From NCBI GenBank assembly GCA_018343915.1, contig JABRWF010000007.1:248001-312000 (forward strand): a stretch of DNA of 64,000 nt, read 5' to 3'. Made by a program: the position numbers and the translations under genes. Under the pieces are notes generated by a model. That model made no database searches. It was not told where the DNA came from and was given only the letters and a program-made list of their open reading frames with translations. Source of the DNA: Agroathelia rolfsii. Taxonomy: Eukaryota > Basidiomycota > Agaricomycetes > Amylocorticiales > Amylocorticiaceae. The first letter of the stretch is position 1, and each line of letters begins with the position of its first letter. Positions 45,414 through 58,525 of the stretch are shown piece by piece.

Positions 45414-46670
45414 TCAGCGGGACCAGCCATTGTCACCCCTGGCACGACGATCGTCGTAGCGATCCCGGTCGCTCCTGTCCTCCCTGCGACGGCTGTCCCG
45501 GTCATAATCGTCCCTCCTACGGTCCTCATCATAGTTGGATCTACGATCATAATCTCTTTCGCGGCGGTAATCATCGTAATTTCCACGACGATCATCCTCC
45601 CGGCGGGGCGGTGGGCTCCGGCGGCGGACTGGGGAGCGGGAGCGTTCACGTCGGTGCCTCTCGCGACGATCGTATCTGTCATAGTCCTCTCTGTAGTCGT
45701 CGCGACGATCATCCCGGCGGAAGTTGTTAGGGCCACCATACTGCATGTATATAATCAGCCACGCTGAAATCCCTGAAAAGGACGTCTGGTATCCTACCGC
45801 ATCATCCATAGTCACTTCAACCCTCTTACCGCGCAGCTCGCGCCCGTCCAATTCCTTCATAGCCATTTCGGCATCCCTTGAGGAGGCATACTCCAAGACG
45901 CTATTTAGCATAAAATATTAGTGAAAACACTAAAAGTTGTGTAGCATATACTAATCCTACCCTTGTCCAGGGACATCCCGGTCAATATCTGCAAATGTAA
46001 CATTTCCAGCTTCACGGCCGAAATCTTTCAAATCCTATGAAACGGCAATGAGACGATTTATTGAAGCCACACCTTGCGGTGATGTCGAGTAAAACAGAAA
46101 TAAATAGGCACCTGCCAGCTGACGTCACGAGACACATTCTGGATGATGAGACGAACACCAGGGCGACGCGAACGGGGTGCACCACTGCATTGACATTCGT
46201 GAATGTTTGGACAACGAGTAGGAATAGATACCCACCTGTAGCGGTCGCCAGCATATGGGTCACGGCGGGGATGAGCCTCTCTTGCATACTCGACGACGAT
46301 GTCTACACCGAGGAATGGTTTGCCTGCAGTGCCTTGGATGGCAGCTTCGGCATCCTGTGCATGCGACTGAGCATCTGTATGTAATTAAGAGATGGAAACA
46401 ATCATTACCTTGGAATCTTCGAATTCGACAAAGCCGAATCCTAGCAAATAAATAAAAGAGAGAGAGAAAATCGGTCAAGTGTGACTTGGAACATTAGTAT
46501 TGACTTACCTCTCATGACGCGGCAGTCTGTGATGGGGCCATAGCTATCAAGGAACCTGTGGATGTCATCGGAGCGAGTATCGCTGGGAAGTCCTTGGAGA
46601 GATCGTCAGGGATGGATGAAGGTTATTGAGTGTCGAGCAACGTACTGCCGAGATAGAGGCGTGTTGTCAT
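45414..46670 (-). CDS. SR-type splicing factor with two RRMs
   Basis: Eight exons (46670-46646, 46592-46509, 46440-46409, 46354-46236, 46184-46112, 46034-45961, 45900-45798, 45740-45414) give 278 residues. RRM1: TTRLYLGRLPSDTRSDDIHR, with RNP1-like RGFGFVEFEDSKDAEAAI and VDIVVEYARE. RRM2: RRPGVRLIIQNVSRDVSWQD, GNVTFADIDRDVPGQGVLEY, ELRGKRVEVTMDDA. SWQDLKDF is the RRM2 signature of classical SR proteins (SRSF1/4/5/6 type). The C-terminal 109 residues are an RS/RD-rich tail with RRERSRSPVRRRSPPP. SR proteins bind exonic enhancers and recruit U1 and U2 factors, with phosphorylation controlling location. Yeast Npl3 and fission yeast Srp2 are related. Start codon lies 115 bp from that of the divergent MTHFR gene. 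Confidence 0.92.
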
Positions 46671-46785
46671 TGTTGTCGTCGTTGTCGTTGGGAGAGAGAG
46701 AAAGAGGTGCTTTGGGCGTCTTTTCGAGCACGAATTGACCGGGCGGACTTTGAATGCGAGACTTTGCAAGAGGCGACCAATTGCA
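46671..46785. promoter_or_regulatory. Bidirectional promoter region, SR protein / MTHFR
   Basis: Only 115 bp between the two start codons; includes pyrimidine-purine tracts (GTTGTCGTCGTTGTCG, GAGAGAGAAAGAGG). A shared promoter is unavoidable unless one transcript starts inside the other gene. Confidence 0.5.
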
Positions 46786-49179
46786 ATGAAGCTGGCCGAT
46801 AAGATTGCACAACAACCTACTGGAAACCCCTTCTACACCTTTGAGTTCTTTCCCCCAAGGACAGATCAGGTAGACGAAGGTTTATAGCTCGTATTGTAGC
46901 ACTAACTTGGAAGTGCACTACAGGGTTTCGACAATCTTGTCCCTCGTATATCCCGTCTAGTACAGCTGAAGCCCATTGCCGTCAGCATAACATGGGGGGC
47001 TGGTGGATCGACGAAAGAGCGTAGCCTGGAGCTTGCTGCTTTGTCTCAGGTCGACCATGGCATTGACACCATTCTGCATCTCACATGTACCAATATGGAG
47101 AAGGGCGCTGTCGATTCTGCTTTGCGAGTACGATGTCAGGAGTCAAGTTTTCGAAATCAACTAACTTACATCGCATTAGGCAGCGAAAGCTAAAGGGATA
47201 CAAAACATCCTTGCACTTCGTGGAGGTAGCGTGAGCTGATACTTCTTGAGGGATACGTTCTCACGGGTTATGATGAAATAGATCCTCCACGAGGCGAGGA
47301 GTATTGGACGCCTATTGATCCACGATTTACTCGCGCCATTGATCTCGTAAGGTACATCAAGACCACACCCGAATTCTCTGATTTCTGCGTTGGTGTTGCA
47401 GGTATGCTTCAAAAAATCCAGCTATATGCTATGTATAGTAATTATATATTGGATTCATGATATAGCATACCCTGACGGTCACCCCGACCACGAAACGGAC
47501 GAAGACCACGAAATATCTTACCTCAAGGAGAAGATTGATGCTGGAGCTGAATTTGTCATAACACAGCTATTTTACGATACAGATCATTTCCTGAAATGGC
47601 TGCAAAAAGTTCGGGTGTCAGGTTGGTATCCATGTCATCCTGACTGTGAATGCTCACTCATTATCAACCCAGGGATCAAGGTACCTGTCGTACCAGGAAT
47701 GATGCCTATTCAGACCTTTGCGTCATTCCAACGGCTGGTAAAACTAACTGGGGCAATCGTCCCCACGTCCGTATCAGCAGTCCTTGAAAAAATCAAAGTT
47801 CGTCCATTTCTTTTGCTTGAAGCGAAACAGGCCTTACTTAGGCGCCCTCCAACCAGAATGATGATTCAGAAATTAAGGAATATGGCATTTCCCTCGCTTC
47901 TGAAATGATTGGAAAGTTGATCTCATCCGGTCACGTCCATGGTGTGCATTTCTGCACTTTGAATCTAGAAAAGAGCGTTCAAGTCATCCTTGAGAACCTT
48001 CAATGGACTAGGCCGAATTTCCAAACACAGAATAGGCTCATTTCGGTTTGTGACTCCTCTTTATATATATATATATATATATATATAAGAAATATCTTTG
48101 TTTGACTCTATTACCAGGAATCAAGGCGCGGCACGGACTCTCCACACCCCGGAGACGAATTCGTTATCACTCCTTCTATTGCTACTAATACCGCTACATC
48201 TGGCCTATCAAACATAATCTCGCTTGATGGAGAGGTCGGTAAGGGCGAACTGAACCAGCCCGCCACATGGGATGAATACCCGAACGGCCGATTTGGTGAT
48301 TTCAAAAGTCCAGCTTATGGTGATCAGGGTCTTTGGGGAGGCACTGGAACACTTGTTAGTACAGTTACGCATTCTAAATGCGTGATTTTGTGGTGCTGAA
48401 ACAGCGCAGAGCAGCGATGCCATTTCCAAATGGGGCTCTCCAACCACAGTAGATGATCTCACACGCATATTCTTGGATTATCTTCATTCGCGCATCGAGG
48501 CGACACCCTTCTCGTCCTCGCCATTGTCGGCGGAGTCTCGAATGATCTTATCTTATCTCAATGAACTAACTCAACGTGGCCTATGGACGGTGGGGTCACA
48601 ACCTGCGATTGACGGCGTCCCATCAGCGGATGAAGTCGTCGGATGGGGCCCTGCAGGAGGGTATGTCTATCAAAAAAGCTTTGTGGAATTTTTCGCAACA
48701 AGAGAGAAAGTCGAGCTTCTCGAGAAGAAGATAAACGAAGAAGGGAAAGGGTGGGTTGACTACTTCGCATGCAGTGCTGAGGTGTGTAGTGTCTTCTTTT
48801 TGAACGTTGTACATATCTGAAATTGGCACAGAATGAATTCCGTAGCAATATACGTGGTGATGCAAGGAATGCGGTGACATGGGGTGTCTTCCCAGGGCAG
48901 GAAATCAGCCAATCCACGATCATTGAACGAGAGTCTTTCCTCACATGGAAAGTATGTAGTGTTCCTTGTTCATGTAAGCTTAGTAGCGGCTAAGTAAACT
49001 CCCTTCTTATATAGGACGAAGCCTTCTCTATCTGGTCGGAATGGTCAACGCATTACCCGCCTAGCTCACCTCAGCGCACTTTATTGGAAGGAGTGGTAAA
49101 AGAGCGATGGCTCGTCACCGTCGTACATCATGACTACAAAAATCCCAAAGCATTATGGACTTTCTTGCTCGAGCCTTGA
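46786..49179 (+). CDS. MET13: Methylenetetrahydrofolate reductase
   Basis: Reduces 5,10-methylene-THF to 5-methyl-THF for methionine synthesis, with FAD and NAD(P)H. Eleven exons (46786-46869, 46924-47127, 47180-47225, 47282-47401, 47466-47621, 47673-47797, 47857-48045, 48118-48354, 48410-48781, 48832-48951, 49015-49179) give 605 residues. N-terminal TIM barrel: YTFEFFPPRTDQGFDNLVPR (catalytic Glu in FEFFPP), AVSITWGAGGSTKERSLELA, THLTCTNM-type LHLTCTNMEKGAVDSALRAA, NILALRGDPPRGEEYW, KIDAGAEFVITQLFYDTDHF and VPVVPGMMPIQTFASF. The C-terminal half is the eukaryotic regulatory domain (ADEVVGWGPAGGYVYQKSFV, WVDYFACSAE, TWGVFPGQEISQSTIIERES, FSIWSEWSTHYP), which binds S-adenosylmethionine in relatives. 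An intron carries a (TA)n microsatellite (48064-48087). Length matches fungal MTHFRs. Could also be the MET12 paralogue type; one isoform cannot be told from the other by eye. Confidence 0.94.
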
Positions 49180-49481
49180 ATCTATCTACTTGTATATCAA
49201 CCCCTGTAAATGTAAACCACTCGCCCAGCGCATTTGTTGAGTCTTGAAATGGACGGAGGGGGGGTAGAGAGACGCGCCATAAATGCGACGTTTTTTACGC
49301 GGCTCGGATTACGTACACCTGGTGGACCCTGCAGGTGCCGAGAGCAGCGCGGAATGAGCATTCTACCGTAACTTCATTATACCACAGCAGCTGGCCTACT
49401 TCATCATATTCTCATCCCTGTTCCAATATTGTTGTATAACCTAGCGCCTCCCATCTCTGTCTAGACTCGCAAAGAAACGTC

Positions 49482-50414
<933 letters not shown>

Positions 50415-52291
50415 TCTGTTTTTCACTGCATTGTACATATTCCGTAGGCTAAGCCTGTACTGTATTGTCATTCATATCATATATTACACGTTCATGGTAT
50501 ATGAATATTCCTTTGGACTTTTCCAGAGTTTAGGTGCATGCTGCATATCACGGCTCCATGAACTCAAGGCTTAACCGCGGCGTCGTCAATGAAAGCAGCG
50601 CACCGTTTCATTTTAGTATCAATGCTACAACCGCTTTCGGCCACTAACCTTCATAGAGCAATGTTGCAAGGCACAAAGAGATGAAGTTTAGAAAGTAACC
50701 ACATAACCTTGAAGTGACTTGTGCTTGACAATGCTACCCACTATCTTTTGATCGTAAATACCCGGGGCTATGTGTATTAAGGAACTTTCAACGGGATTGT
50801 TTTGAGACCGACCGTAGCCTAAATTAAGTGCATCATGGGCAAACTCAGTCACTCCACTCTCTCCGATTCAAAGGACCTTGCGGTTTATTGATAGATTCGT
50901 GATGTAGCATCACTGACAGATGTATGCGCACTAGTGAATGACTACTAACATGCGTGTTTATGTAACTGAAATAGATGCATATGACTAATATTAAAACTAG
51001 TGGGATTCCAATTTTCCACTGGCCACATCCCGAAGCGGAGCCGGAGTATTGTCTTAATTGATCGGATGGAACGTCTCATACTGGCAATATCTATTTCTGG
51101 CTGGCTGAGTTTTTGAAAGATTTCTGCTGTCGCTGCATTTCCGGCCTTGATGAGATACTGATGTATTTCTCCAAAGCCACATGAAATTGTTCAGGTTGAT
51201 GCTATCCAATCTATGGCCGTGATCATGCCCATGCTGATTACGAGCTAACCACCATAAGGAAACATGATGCACTCTATTTCAGAGCCCTCATCTGCTCATA
51301 TGCCATCCCTGCGTGCTGAAGAACTCGAAAATGAGGGATTCCCTCCATATCAGTCATCGATGATTATATTTCATTATTGGGCGTATTGAAAAATTCTAAA
51401 CCAACATCGATCCATCTGGCAGAAATTTATATTGGGATTTATTGCCTATTAGTTTACGCTTTCAAGTTATTGACGAGTAAAACATCGCTCGTCTGCATTG
51501 AAACTTCTACTCAGTCCTTAGCAGCCACGGCAATACTTTCTAACACCATCGATTTATTGCAATTTACATCGGTCTAATGACGTGAATTAGAACGCCGGAT
51601 TCACCTTCTTATTTAGTTTGCTGAACAACATTGTCAAGCATCTTGCTGCCAGTGTCACGTTGAACGACGGCATTTTGGCAAACCCCCTTCTTGTTTGCCA
51701 GTTAATTGAGATCTCCTCGCTTACGAGTAAAAAAAAATAGGTATATCGCTATTACGTTATCTTTGGTTCCTATATTTCTGGCCTTGTGCGTTCTCGGATA
51801 TCTAGATTAATCAAACTTTCGGAGTCAAATATATTCGTAACGCGTAATTCTCAGTCTGAGACCGAACGAACATTTGGCCATGATAAAACTACAGCAGCAT
51901 GTATGTGCCAATGACAGATGCTACAGTAAAATTCCAGTGGAAACCGGCGATTAAGCACTCTGCCCGCAAATATTGGTAATTCTACATTGATATAAACTAA
52001 CTTACACTGCTGCTTTATCTCATCGAGCGGATCTGCGCACTGCAGCTTACTGTGGCAATCAGGAGTTTGAAGGGTTGTAATCACACCTGTCACCGTGTAA
52101 CGAGGGTCATTAGTTTTGCATGAGCGCTACTTTATCTCTCATAGATATAGATATATATTTCTTATCTAATCCTATCAGTACCAATTGTGGTGTATCTGAA
52201 TCCGACAAACCAATGTGATCATCTGGCGGCGACGGCGAAGGCAAGACGGATCCGAGTCCGGAAACAAACTCGCACTTTATATTGCATCATC
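50415..52291. other. Long intergenic region, no gene seen
   Basis: AT-rich with many stops. A few ORFs of 60-80 codons on either strand lack domains. It is the largest gap in the otherwise dense right-hand block, so a fast-evolving or non-coding gene cannot be ruled out. Confidence 0.5.
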
Positions 52292-53785
52292 ATGACAGAC
52301 AACATCTCTATCTCAGCCTTATTCACAAACGCATTATCCAAGGCCTCGCTTGCATATCAAAAGCCCACTGTTGATGATGAAACACAGGTCTCTATAAAGC
52401 AGTCTCAAGAGATCAAAATGCACCTTACTCACCCGCCGCCACACTTATAGGAACTGATCCACGAATCACTAACAAACTTGCGCAAACTCAGCTCACTTCT
52501 TGTTTCTCTCTCCCTTTTCAGTCCAAACGAAACTTTGGAAGACATTGCATCCAAAGACCTTGCTTATCTCTCTCTGGACTATGTCCTTGGCGAGGTAGAA
52601 AGCCGGGTAAGGACGACAGATCCACAGCAGAGGTTGATCCTTCTACGTAGAGGTCAGGTGCGTTACTGCTGGTCTTTGTCAGCAATCAGGCATCTCACTT
52701 CTTGACAGGAGCTCTATAAACGTTTCATTTCGAAGCTGGAAGACTATGAAATCATTCCCGAGTCGGAACGAGAAATACATGAGAAGAGAGCATCGACGCT
52801 ATCAGATCCTGCTCAGCGGCGGCTTCTCAAAATACAGCAATATCAGAAGGAGAAGGAATTAAAAGAAAAAATTGAGGTTATTAATGCCCAATAGTTAGCG
52901 TTTATTCGTCACCTCAACTACTTAACCATAATCAGGTCCTCCGTAGAAAGCGCAGGCAACAATCTATGATGATGTCCTCCATACCAAACAATTTTGATTT
53001 GATATCCTCGCTCCTCCCTGCTCCAGTCTCCGACGAGGAAGAAGAAGATTCGGAAAATGAGGAGCATCTACGAGAAATGTCACTGGTTCTATTACGACTA
53101 CTGTACACCCAGGCACAGACGCAACTGGAAAGCCTCAACGAAGAGTTCAAATTACTCCAGAGTATGCCCCCTATGCCATCTCCGTCACAACTGCGCGAAG
53201 ACACGGATGGATCGTCTCCTCAAAGACTTCATAGACGCCAAGATGATAACGACGATACTTGGAGATTGGATAAGCCATCGCCTGATCTCAGGGATGGTCC
53301 TTTACTCGACCCCTCTGGCAAGGTTTGTTATAAATTTGTACTTTCATTACCTCTGGTATATATCGACGCAATACTTTTATTTAGCCCTTGCGACCATTCA
53401 CAATACTCGGTTCCAATGCTGCAGAGCGCGTGCGCCTGCAATCACAAGTCTTTGGCCCCGGGTACAATCTCCCTACTATGTCCGTCGACGAGTATTTGGA
53501 AGTCGAGCGCCAGCGCGGGAAATTCATATCAGGCGGGGGGTGCGTGCTTATGATACCTTTACGCTTTTCATGCGCATATATCGACTGTTAACATTCATTT
53601 CATTTCGCAGACCAGCTTCAGCTGAGCAACCAACAAGTTCTGAGCAGCTTGCCATCGATGCCGAGCAAGATGGAACTTGGTTTGGGGACGCAAAAGCCGA
53701 GGAAAAAAGAAAGAAGGACGAAGACTGGGCGAGGTTTACAGATGTAAATCCACGTGGGGCGGGAAACACCATGAATCGTGGATGA
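52292..53785 (+). CDS. TAP42: TAP42/alpha-4 PP2A regulatory protein
   Basis: Six exons (52292-52387, 52451-52657, 52709-52876, 52936-53322, 53385-53539, 53611-53785) give 395 residues. The N-terminal helical domain reads ISISALFTNALSKASLAYQK, ESLTNLRKLSSLLVSLSLFS, IASKDLAYLSLDYVLGEVES and ELYKRFISKLEDYEIIPESE, then KRRQQSMMMSSIPNNFDLIS. The C-terminal part has PLRPFTILGSNAAERVRLQS, QVFGPGYNLPTMSVDEYLEV and a Lys/Glu tail DEDWARFTDVNPRGAGNTMN, as in all TAP42/IGBP1 proteins. It binds free catalytic subunits of PP2A-type phosphatases downstream of TOR. The final exon is very acidic/basic with KAEEKRKKDEDW. Convergent with the FunK1 gene. Confidence 0.94.
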
Positions 53786-54298
53786 TGACTTGCAATTTAG
53801 CTAAAGTCTGCTTCTTGATTTATGCCTATCAATGACGAGGAATTTCTTGAGAGAGAAAGCTAAAGATCGCAATAGAGCTGTTTCTTCAAATGAAAATTTG
53901 ACAAGTATAGGCAAACCGGGATTGTCATGCGCAACTGTACATGCAACCTTTCCTCCATGGTCAATAAGCATGGTTCGAGTTATTCATATAACAAAACATC
54001 GTACATTCATGAGGACTCATAATAGCGATAGTATTGTGTTTACTAGTAACCTCGACTTTAAACCGGAGATGAGTACGTAGATTTAAAAAGAAATGATGAG
54101 GAAGGCACAATTGGAATAAATACAACACTGGTAACGTCGATCATGAACCTGCATGAAGGAAATCATTCAGCGCATGGTGAAAAAAATCCGTGAAGTGAGT
54201 TCCATCTAGTTATCGTGAAAGTAAATGTAAATTGGCTGGGCAAGCGAACATGAGTTATTACCGAGGATTCAATTTTAGAGTGTGTGATCAGTGTACCT
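53786..54298. other. Convergent intergenic region, no gene seen
   Basis: Spacer between the 3' ends of TAP42 and FunK1. AT-rich, nothing recognised. Confidence 0.5.
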
Positions 54299-57161
54299 TC
54301 ATTCGCCTTGCTGGTCCCTGCGTTGCAGCCTCATGATATGACGATCGAAAACATCAATGACTGACTTGAGGACAATCCAGGGATCGGGCCGCGATGTTTC
54401 ATCGTGGCTGGTGAATATCTCTCTGTACTTGGGTTTGGCGCTAGGAGCATACATTTGGTTATCTAGTATGTCTGAAAATTCCCCAATCGGATACACCGCA
54501 TCCAAGGACCATACGTTATGAAGGAATTGCACGTCCTCCCTTGAGCCACCACGTAGTATAACTATCTTCTTGTTCCCAAGCTTTTCAATATCGCTCGTTG
54601 ATAGACTTGCAGCAACATTCCTGGCTTTTTCATTTCTATGCTGCCCAGGTTCAGTATGATTCACAATGACCCAGAAAAAGACCCAAAAGAATGACTCTAG
54701 ATCATTCAAATATGTGTGAGGAATCGGTACTGGTTCTTCATGCGAAAGCAACAGCCGCGCAGACATGAATGTTAATGTGCCCTGTCGATAAAAAATATTA
54801 GCGACCATCAGCCACATTCGACTAAAAAAGTCATTACCGTTCGCTGTGTACCACGGGTAACATCCTCCGGCCGAAAGGCATTGACAGCGAACTCAAAGTC
54901 AGAAAGCCTTCCAATAGACGTCTGAGGATTTGATTCGGATTTGTATCTCTTCTTGATATAGTCTTCCAGTGATTCGACTCTGGATGCGGTTGGTATAATT
55001 CAGATATTCATTTTGGGCTGATAATAATGACAATTTTTACCCTGTCAATTCCTCTTCGATGGGGAACTCATAGGTCGACATGAATCGATAGTCATCTTCT
55101 TGCATTTCTGCACGACATCGCTTCGAGCGGAGGTTCATAGCAGGTCCTGTCTTCCTTGGCTTCCTTGGATCTTTCAAGATATCGCACAAGACGTTGCCGA
55201 GGCTAACGTCTCGATGAATCTTGCCTTTCTTAACGACATGCGCGTATCCTGCTCATTCCAACACGTTAATCATTTTTTGAACATAGATACCAGCCAATTC
55301 ACTCACCGACGATAGCATCTCTGAGCACTATCAGCAAGTGTACGAGTCGTTTGATTCGCCATAGAGTGGTTCCCTCAAGCATTTGTACGACATCTTTTTG
55401 CCTCTCTTCTAAACGATATGGTCTCTTTTTACGAGCCTCGTTCGCTCCCCGCCTGAGTATATCACTGGCTTTGGATTGACCTGGCTCAGACATTTTTTCG
55501 CAGATGGCGAGATACTCAGCATCTGATAATCCGGGGAGAAAATATTTCTGGAATGGCGAATCTGCCAGTGCCATATCTTCCAGAGTTGTCAATCGACCCT
55601 TGTCACTCCAGAGACACTGCACTACGCCTTCGCTGTCGACAAATTCGGCAAGACTATCGGCCTCGTGAGGACGTGACACTGGCCTCCAGATCATTTTCGT
55701 TGCACAGCACTCGCTAGGGTCATGTACTTTTCCTACCCGCAGCACGGTCGTGGCACGACCAAGTAAGCATTTACGCTGGCAAAGAACCTCGAGCACCTGC
55801 CAGTCAGCGTTGTTGTGATAGAATCGGAGTTCCCGCACTACCTCGTGATCGGGGGGCTCTCCCGTAGGTGCTGGAGACCAGGAGAAACGAGTATCATACC
55901 CAAATTCCTTTGCGTCTAGAGAGAAGAGTCCAATAGCAGCTTCGACAAATTTAACCAGATCTGTCCTAAGATTAATGGGCTCAGAGTGTGTAATCTTGGC
56001 GCGGTCAAATAGAACAAATGTCGCCTCTTCACCGCAAATTGCCAATGAATAAATGTGATCACGGTACAGCTGATGAGAGTATGTGGCGCGAGCATAACGG
56101 GCTAGCTGGAGTAGCGCTTCGCCCAGCTGTCTAGGCCTACTTTTGCATTCGCAGAAGAACTCAACGTCCATCCAGTGGAAGTTTGAGTTGCCCTCGTGGT
56201 CCGCTGGATCCGCCTGAACGAGGTCGGGGGACGTCTCACTGTCGTGGATATCGTCAGCCCACATGTTGCGCGCGTGCTCGTCGACGATAGGTCTCAGCTT
56301 CGGTCGAAAGTGGTTCCGAGTAAATGCGACCTTATTAATCGTGTTCAACAGCTTGACGATCGTGGCATACATCCCGCTTTCGTTCTGACCGAACGCACTC
56401 AAGTCGATGGAGAGTCCCTCTTTCTTCTCTCCCTCAGCATTAGGGTCGACGTATTGAAAGAAAGGGTCCTGCTCGAGCTGATGCATAAGACGCTGGAGCC
56501 TTGATTTGTCAGAGACAGCTAGTTGCTCTGAGCAGAAATCGCGGCAAAGATAGACAGCACCATGGATTTCGGCCCGGAGCAGCCTCTCCATTTCTTCCCT
56601 TGTCATGGGCTTACCGCGTATCTTGGCATTATTTTCGAGCGTCCCTTCGTCAGCCGTTGTTGACAATGTTTTAGAGGCCTTCACTGCGGATGTGGTGTGA
56701 TAAACCTGGTCCGTCGTTGACATGAGCGACGCAGTTGATCGTTTGTTAGGCGTGTCTGGAGCTATTGGGTCTCGGTGCAAAAATGTGGCGCTCTCGGACC
56801 TAGTATGGTTCGCGATGGGAGAAGGAGGAGGAAGAAAAGGCACAGCACGAGGCATAGTGTCCAAGGATGTGGCGTGGCGCCCAGTAGATCTCTTCCCGGA
56901 GGTACCAGAAGCCCTTCTGGATTGTGGGGTAGTGGGCTTTCTAGAGGAAGAGGAAGCAGGTGGCGGGTCAAATAAGCCTCTGGAACGGGTAGACATAGTT
57001 CGCTTAGAAGGGGAGGCGGCAGGTGGAGATTCGATTGAGGTTCTGGAATGTGAGCCGCGGGTAGACCCCTTGTGAGTAGAAACAGCAGGCGCAGACTGCA
57101 TGGATCTCTGACGCTTGGACATAGAGCGCAACTCCATTGTTGAGGATCGTTTCTCAGCCAT
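54299..57161 (-). CDS. FunK1-type fungal protein kinase
   Basis: Four exons (57161-55307, 55248-55041, 54979-54838, 54781-54299) give 895 residues. After a Ser/Arg/Thr-rich 180-residue N-terminus, the FunK1 domain (PF17667 type) begins: AFGQNESGMYATIVKLLNTI, WMDVEFFCECKSRPRQLGEA and SHQLYRDHIYSLAICGEEAT. Kinase core motifs are in exons 2-3: YAHVVKKGKIHRDVSLGNVL (catalytic loop, HRDVSxxN) and GRLSDFEFAVN in place of DFG. This lineage-specific kinase family is amplified in Agaricomycetes; its substrates are unknown. The DFE in place of DFG is seen in the family as DFD/DFE variants, so not necessarily inactivating. The C-terminal lobe has YLNDLESFFWVFFWVIVNHT, the FunK1 ESFFW signature. Confidence 0.9.
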
Positions 57162-58525
57162 GGTGTTATGTCGGTAGCGTTATGGTGCTCAATGACACTG
57201 ATCGATGACGCCACAACAAAATATATCAGTTTGCCTGTAACAATAGGTAAGTGGTGAGTGTCACAGTGATGAGAGAGACCGTTTAGTACTATAAGGAGGG
57301 TTTCTTTGCAATAGATATGTGTATGACGCTCAAAGAGAGGTTGAGGCAACAGGTGCTATGTCGTGAGTTGGGACCAACACACATGCAGCAGCCACAGCTG
57401 GCTTTATGGGCAGCCGCCAGTTGCTGCCACATACGCGCACGCATCACGTGAAGGATATGTTACCAGAAAAGGCAGCTAGTGTGACGGAAGCAGATCGTGA
57501 ACTTAGCAGTGTGCCACCAGCCTTTTTACGCATTATTTTATTCTCACTGCGGCAACTTCACTGTTTTCTTTTCAAATTCATTTTATGAGTATTTTTTGGA
57601 AATTATTAATGCTCAAAACTAAGTCCAATATATAGCATTCAAAGTACTAGTAGTATGCATTGCATGAATGTTTCAATTCTGTTTTTCCGGTACTCAAAAA
57701 ACTACAAAAACTGCCAACTTCCAGAATTTCTATATCTTCACCTCATTCATTTGCTCAAGAAATTTCATTAGAGCATATTGGTGATGTCTGATTTCCAGGA
57801 GAAAATTATTTTGCCTCAAAATAAAATCATAGTTATGTGAAAAAAGCGAGCCAGCCAGAATTTAAATCAAAAGCAAGATAGCATTACGCTTATCCTTGTA
57901 CTTGGACGCGGTACGCGGACAAACGAATGAAATAGCTACTACAAAAATCCGTAGCTACATATACTGTGGTCAAGCGTAGCATGACCATGACTCCACCACA
58001 CCCATGGATTACCTATACCAACAAGCTACAGCCTATAGTGTTAGTGTTTAGTATATATGCACCCTGTATACTTTTACAGACAATTAGCAGCATTTCAAAG
58101 ATCTAATAATGCATATTTTTAGAGGGCATAAATAATGTTTCATGTTAAAAAAAAAAATTGAGGAAAAAAAGAAGTGACCAAAATACTGGTATGCAACTAC
58201 AGAAGCTTTTGAGAACTGCAAATATATTGACAGATATTTTTTTCCAGCAGATTTGCATGCCAACAGCTAACCACTAATTTCAAATCTAACACTATATATG
58301 CATACAGTACACTTATATTATACTACACAAACTTTTATTTCAAGCAAAATTATGTGGAAGTAGATGAGCTAAAAAGAATGAAAAGCTTGACAGACCTTTG
58401 GTGGATACTGTATAGTAAATTCCTGTCCTGCACACCCAACACATTACCTATGCATGCAATATACAAATATTATTTTGCAGACTACAAATACAGGGCTCCA
58501 TACAAATGGAGAGAGACTCAAGTAC
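57162..58525. other. Intergenic region with dispersed repeat
   Basis: Contains the FunK1 promoter (about 57170-57400) and, from about 57690, an AT-rich region that includes dispersed repeat copy 2. No coding gene seen. Confidence 0.55.
57690..58235 (+). repeat. Degenerate dispersed repeat, copy 2
   Basis: Collinear blocks shared with 17515-17855, including CTTCCAGAATTTCTATATCTTC followed by TTTGCTCAAG, TATATGCACCCTGTATACTTTT and GAAGCTTTTGAGAACTGCAA. The copy here has extra sequence between the first two blocks (a 57840-58030 insertion or a loss in copy 1). Confidence 0.5.

Noticed and set aside
45360..45767. Plus-strand ORF of hydrophobic Ile/Val repeats at the SR-protein 3' end
   Set aside because: Reverse reading of the Arg/Asp-rich tail yields artificial Ile/Val runs.
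48061..48090. TA microsatellite in the MTHFR gene
   Set aside because: Ordinary simple repeat inside an intron; recorded only as part of the gene.
50415..52291. Short ORFs suggesting a hidden gene
   Set aside because: No domain, no consistent splice sites joining them; reported only as unexplained intergenic DNA.
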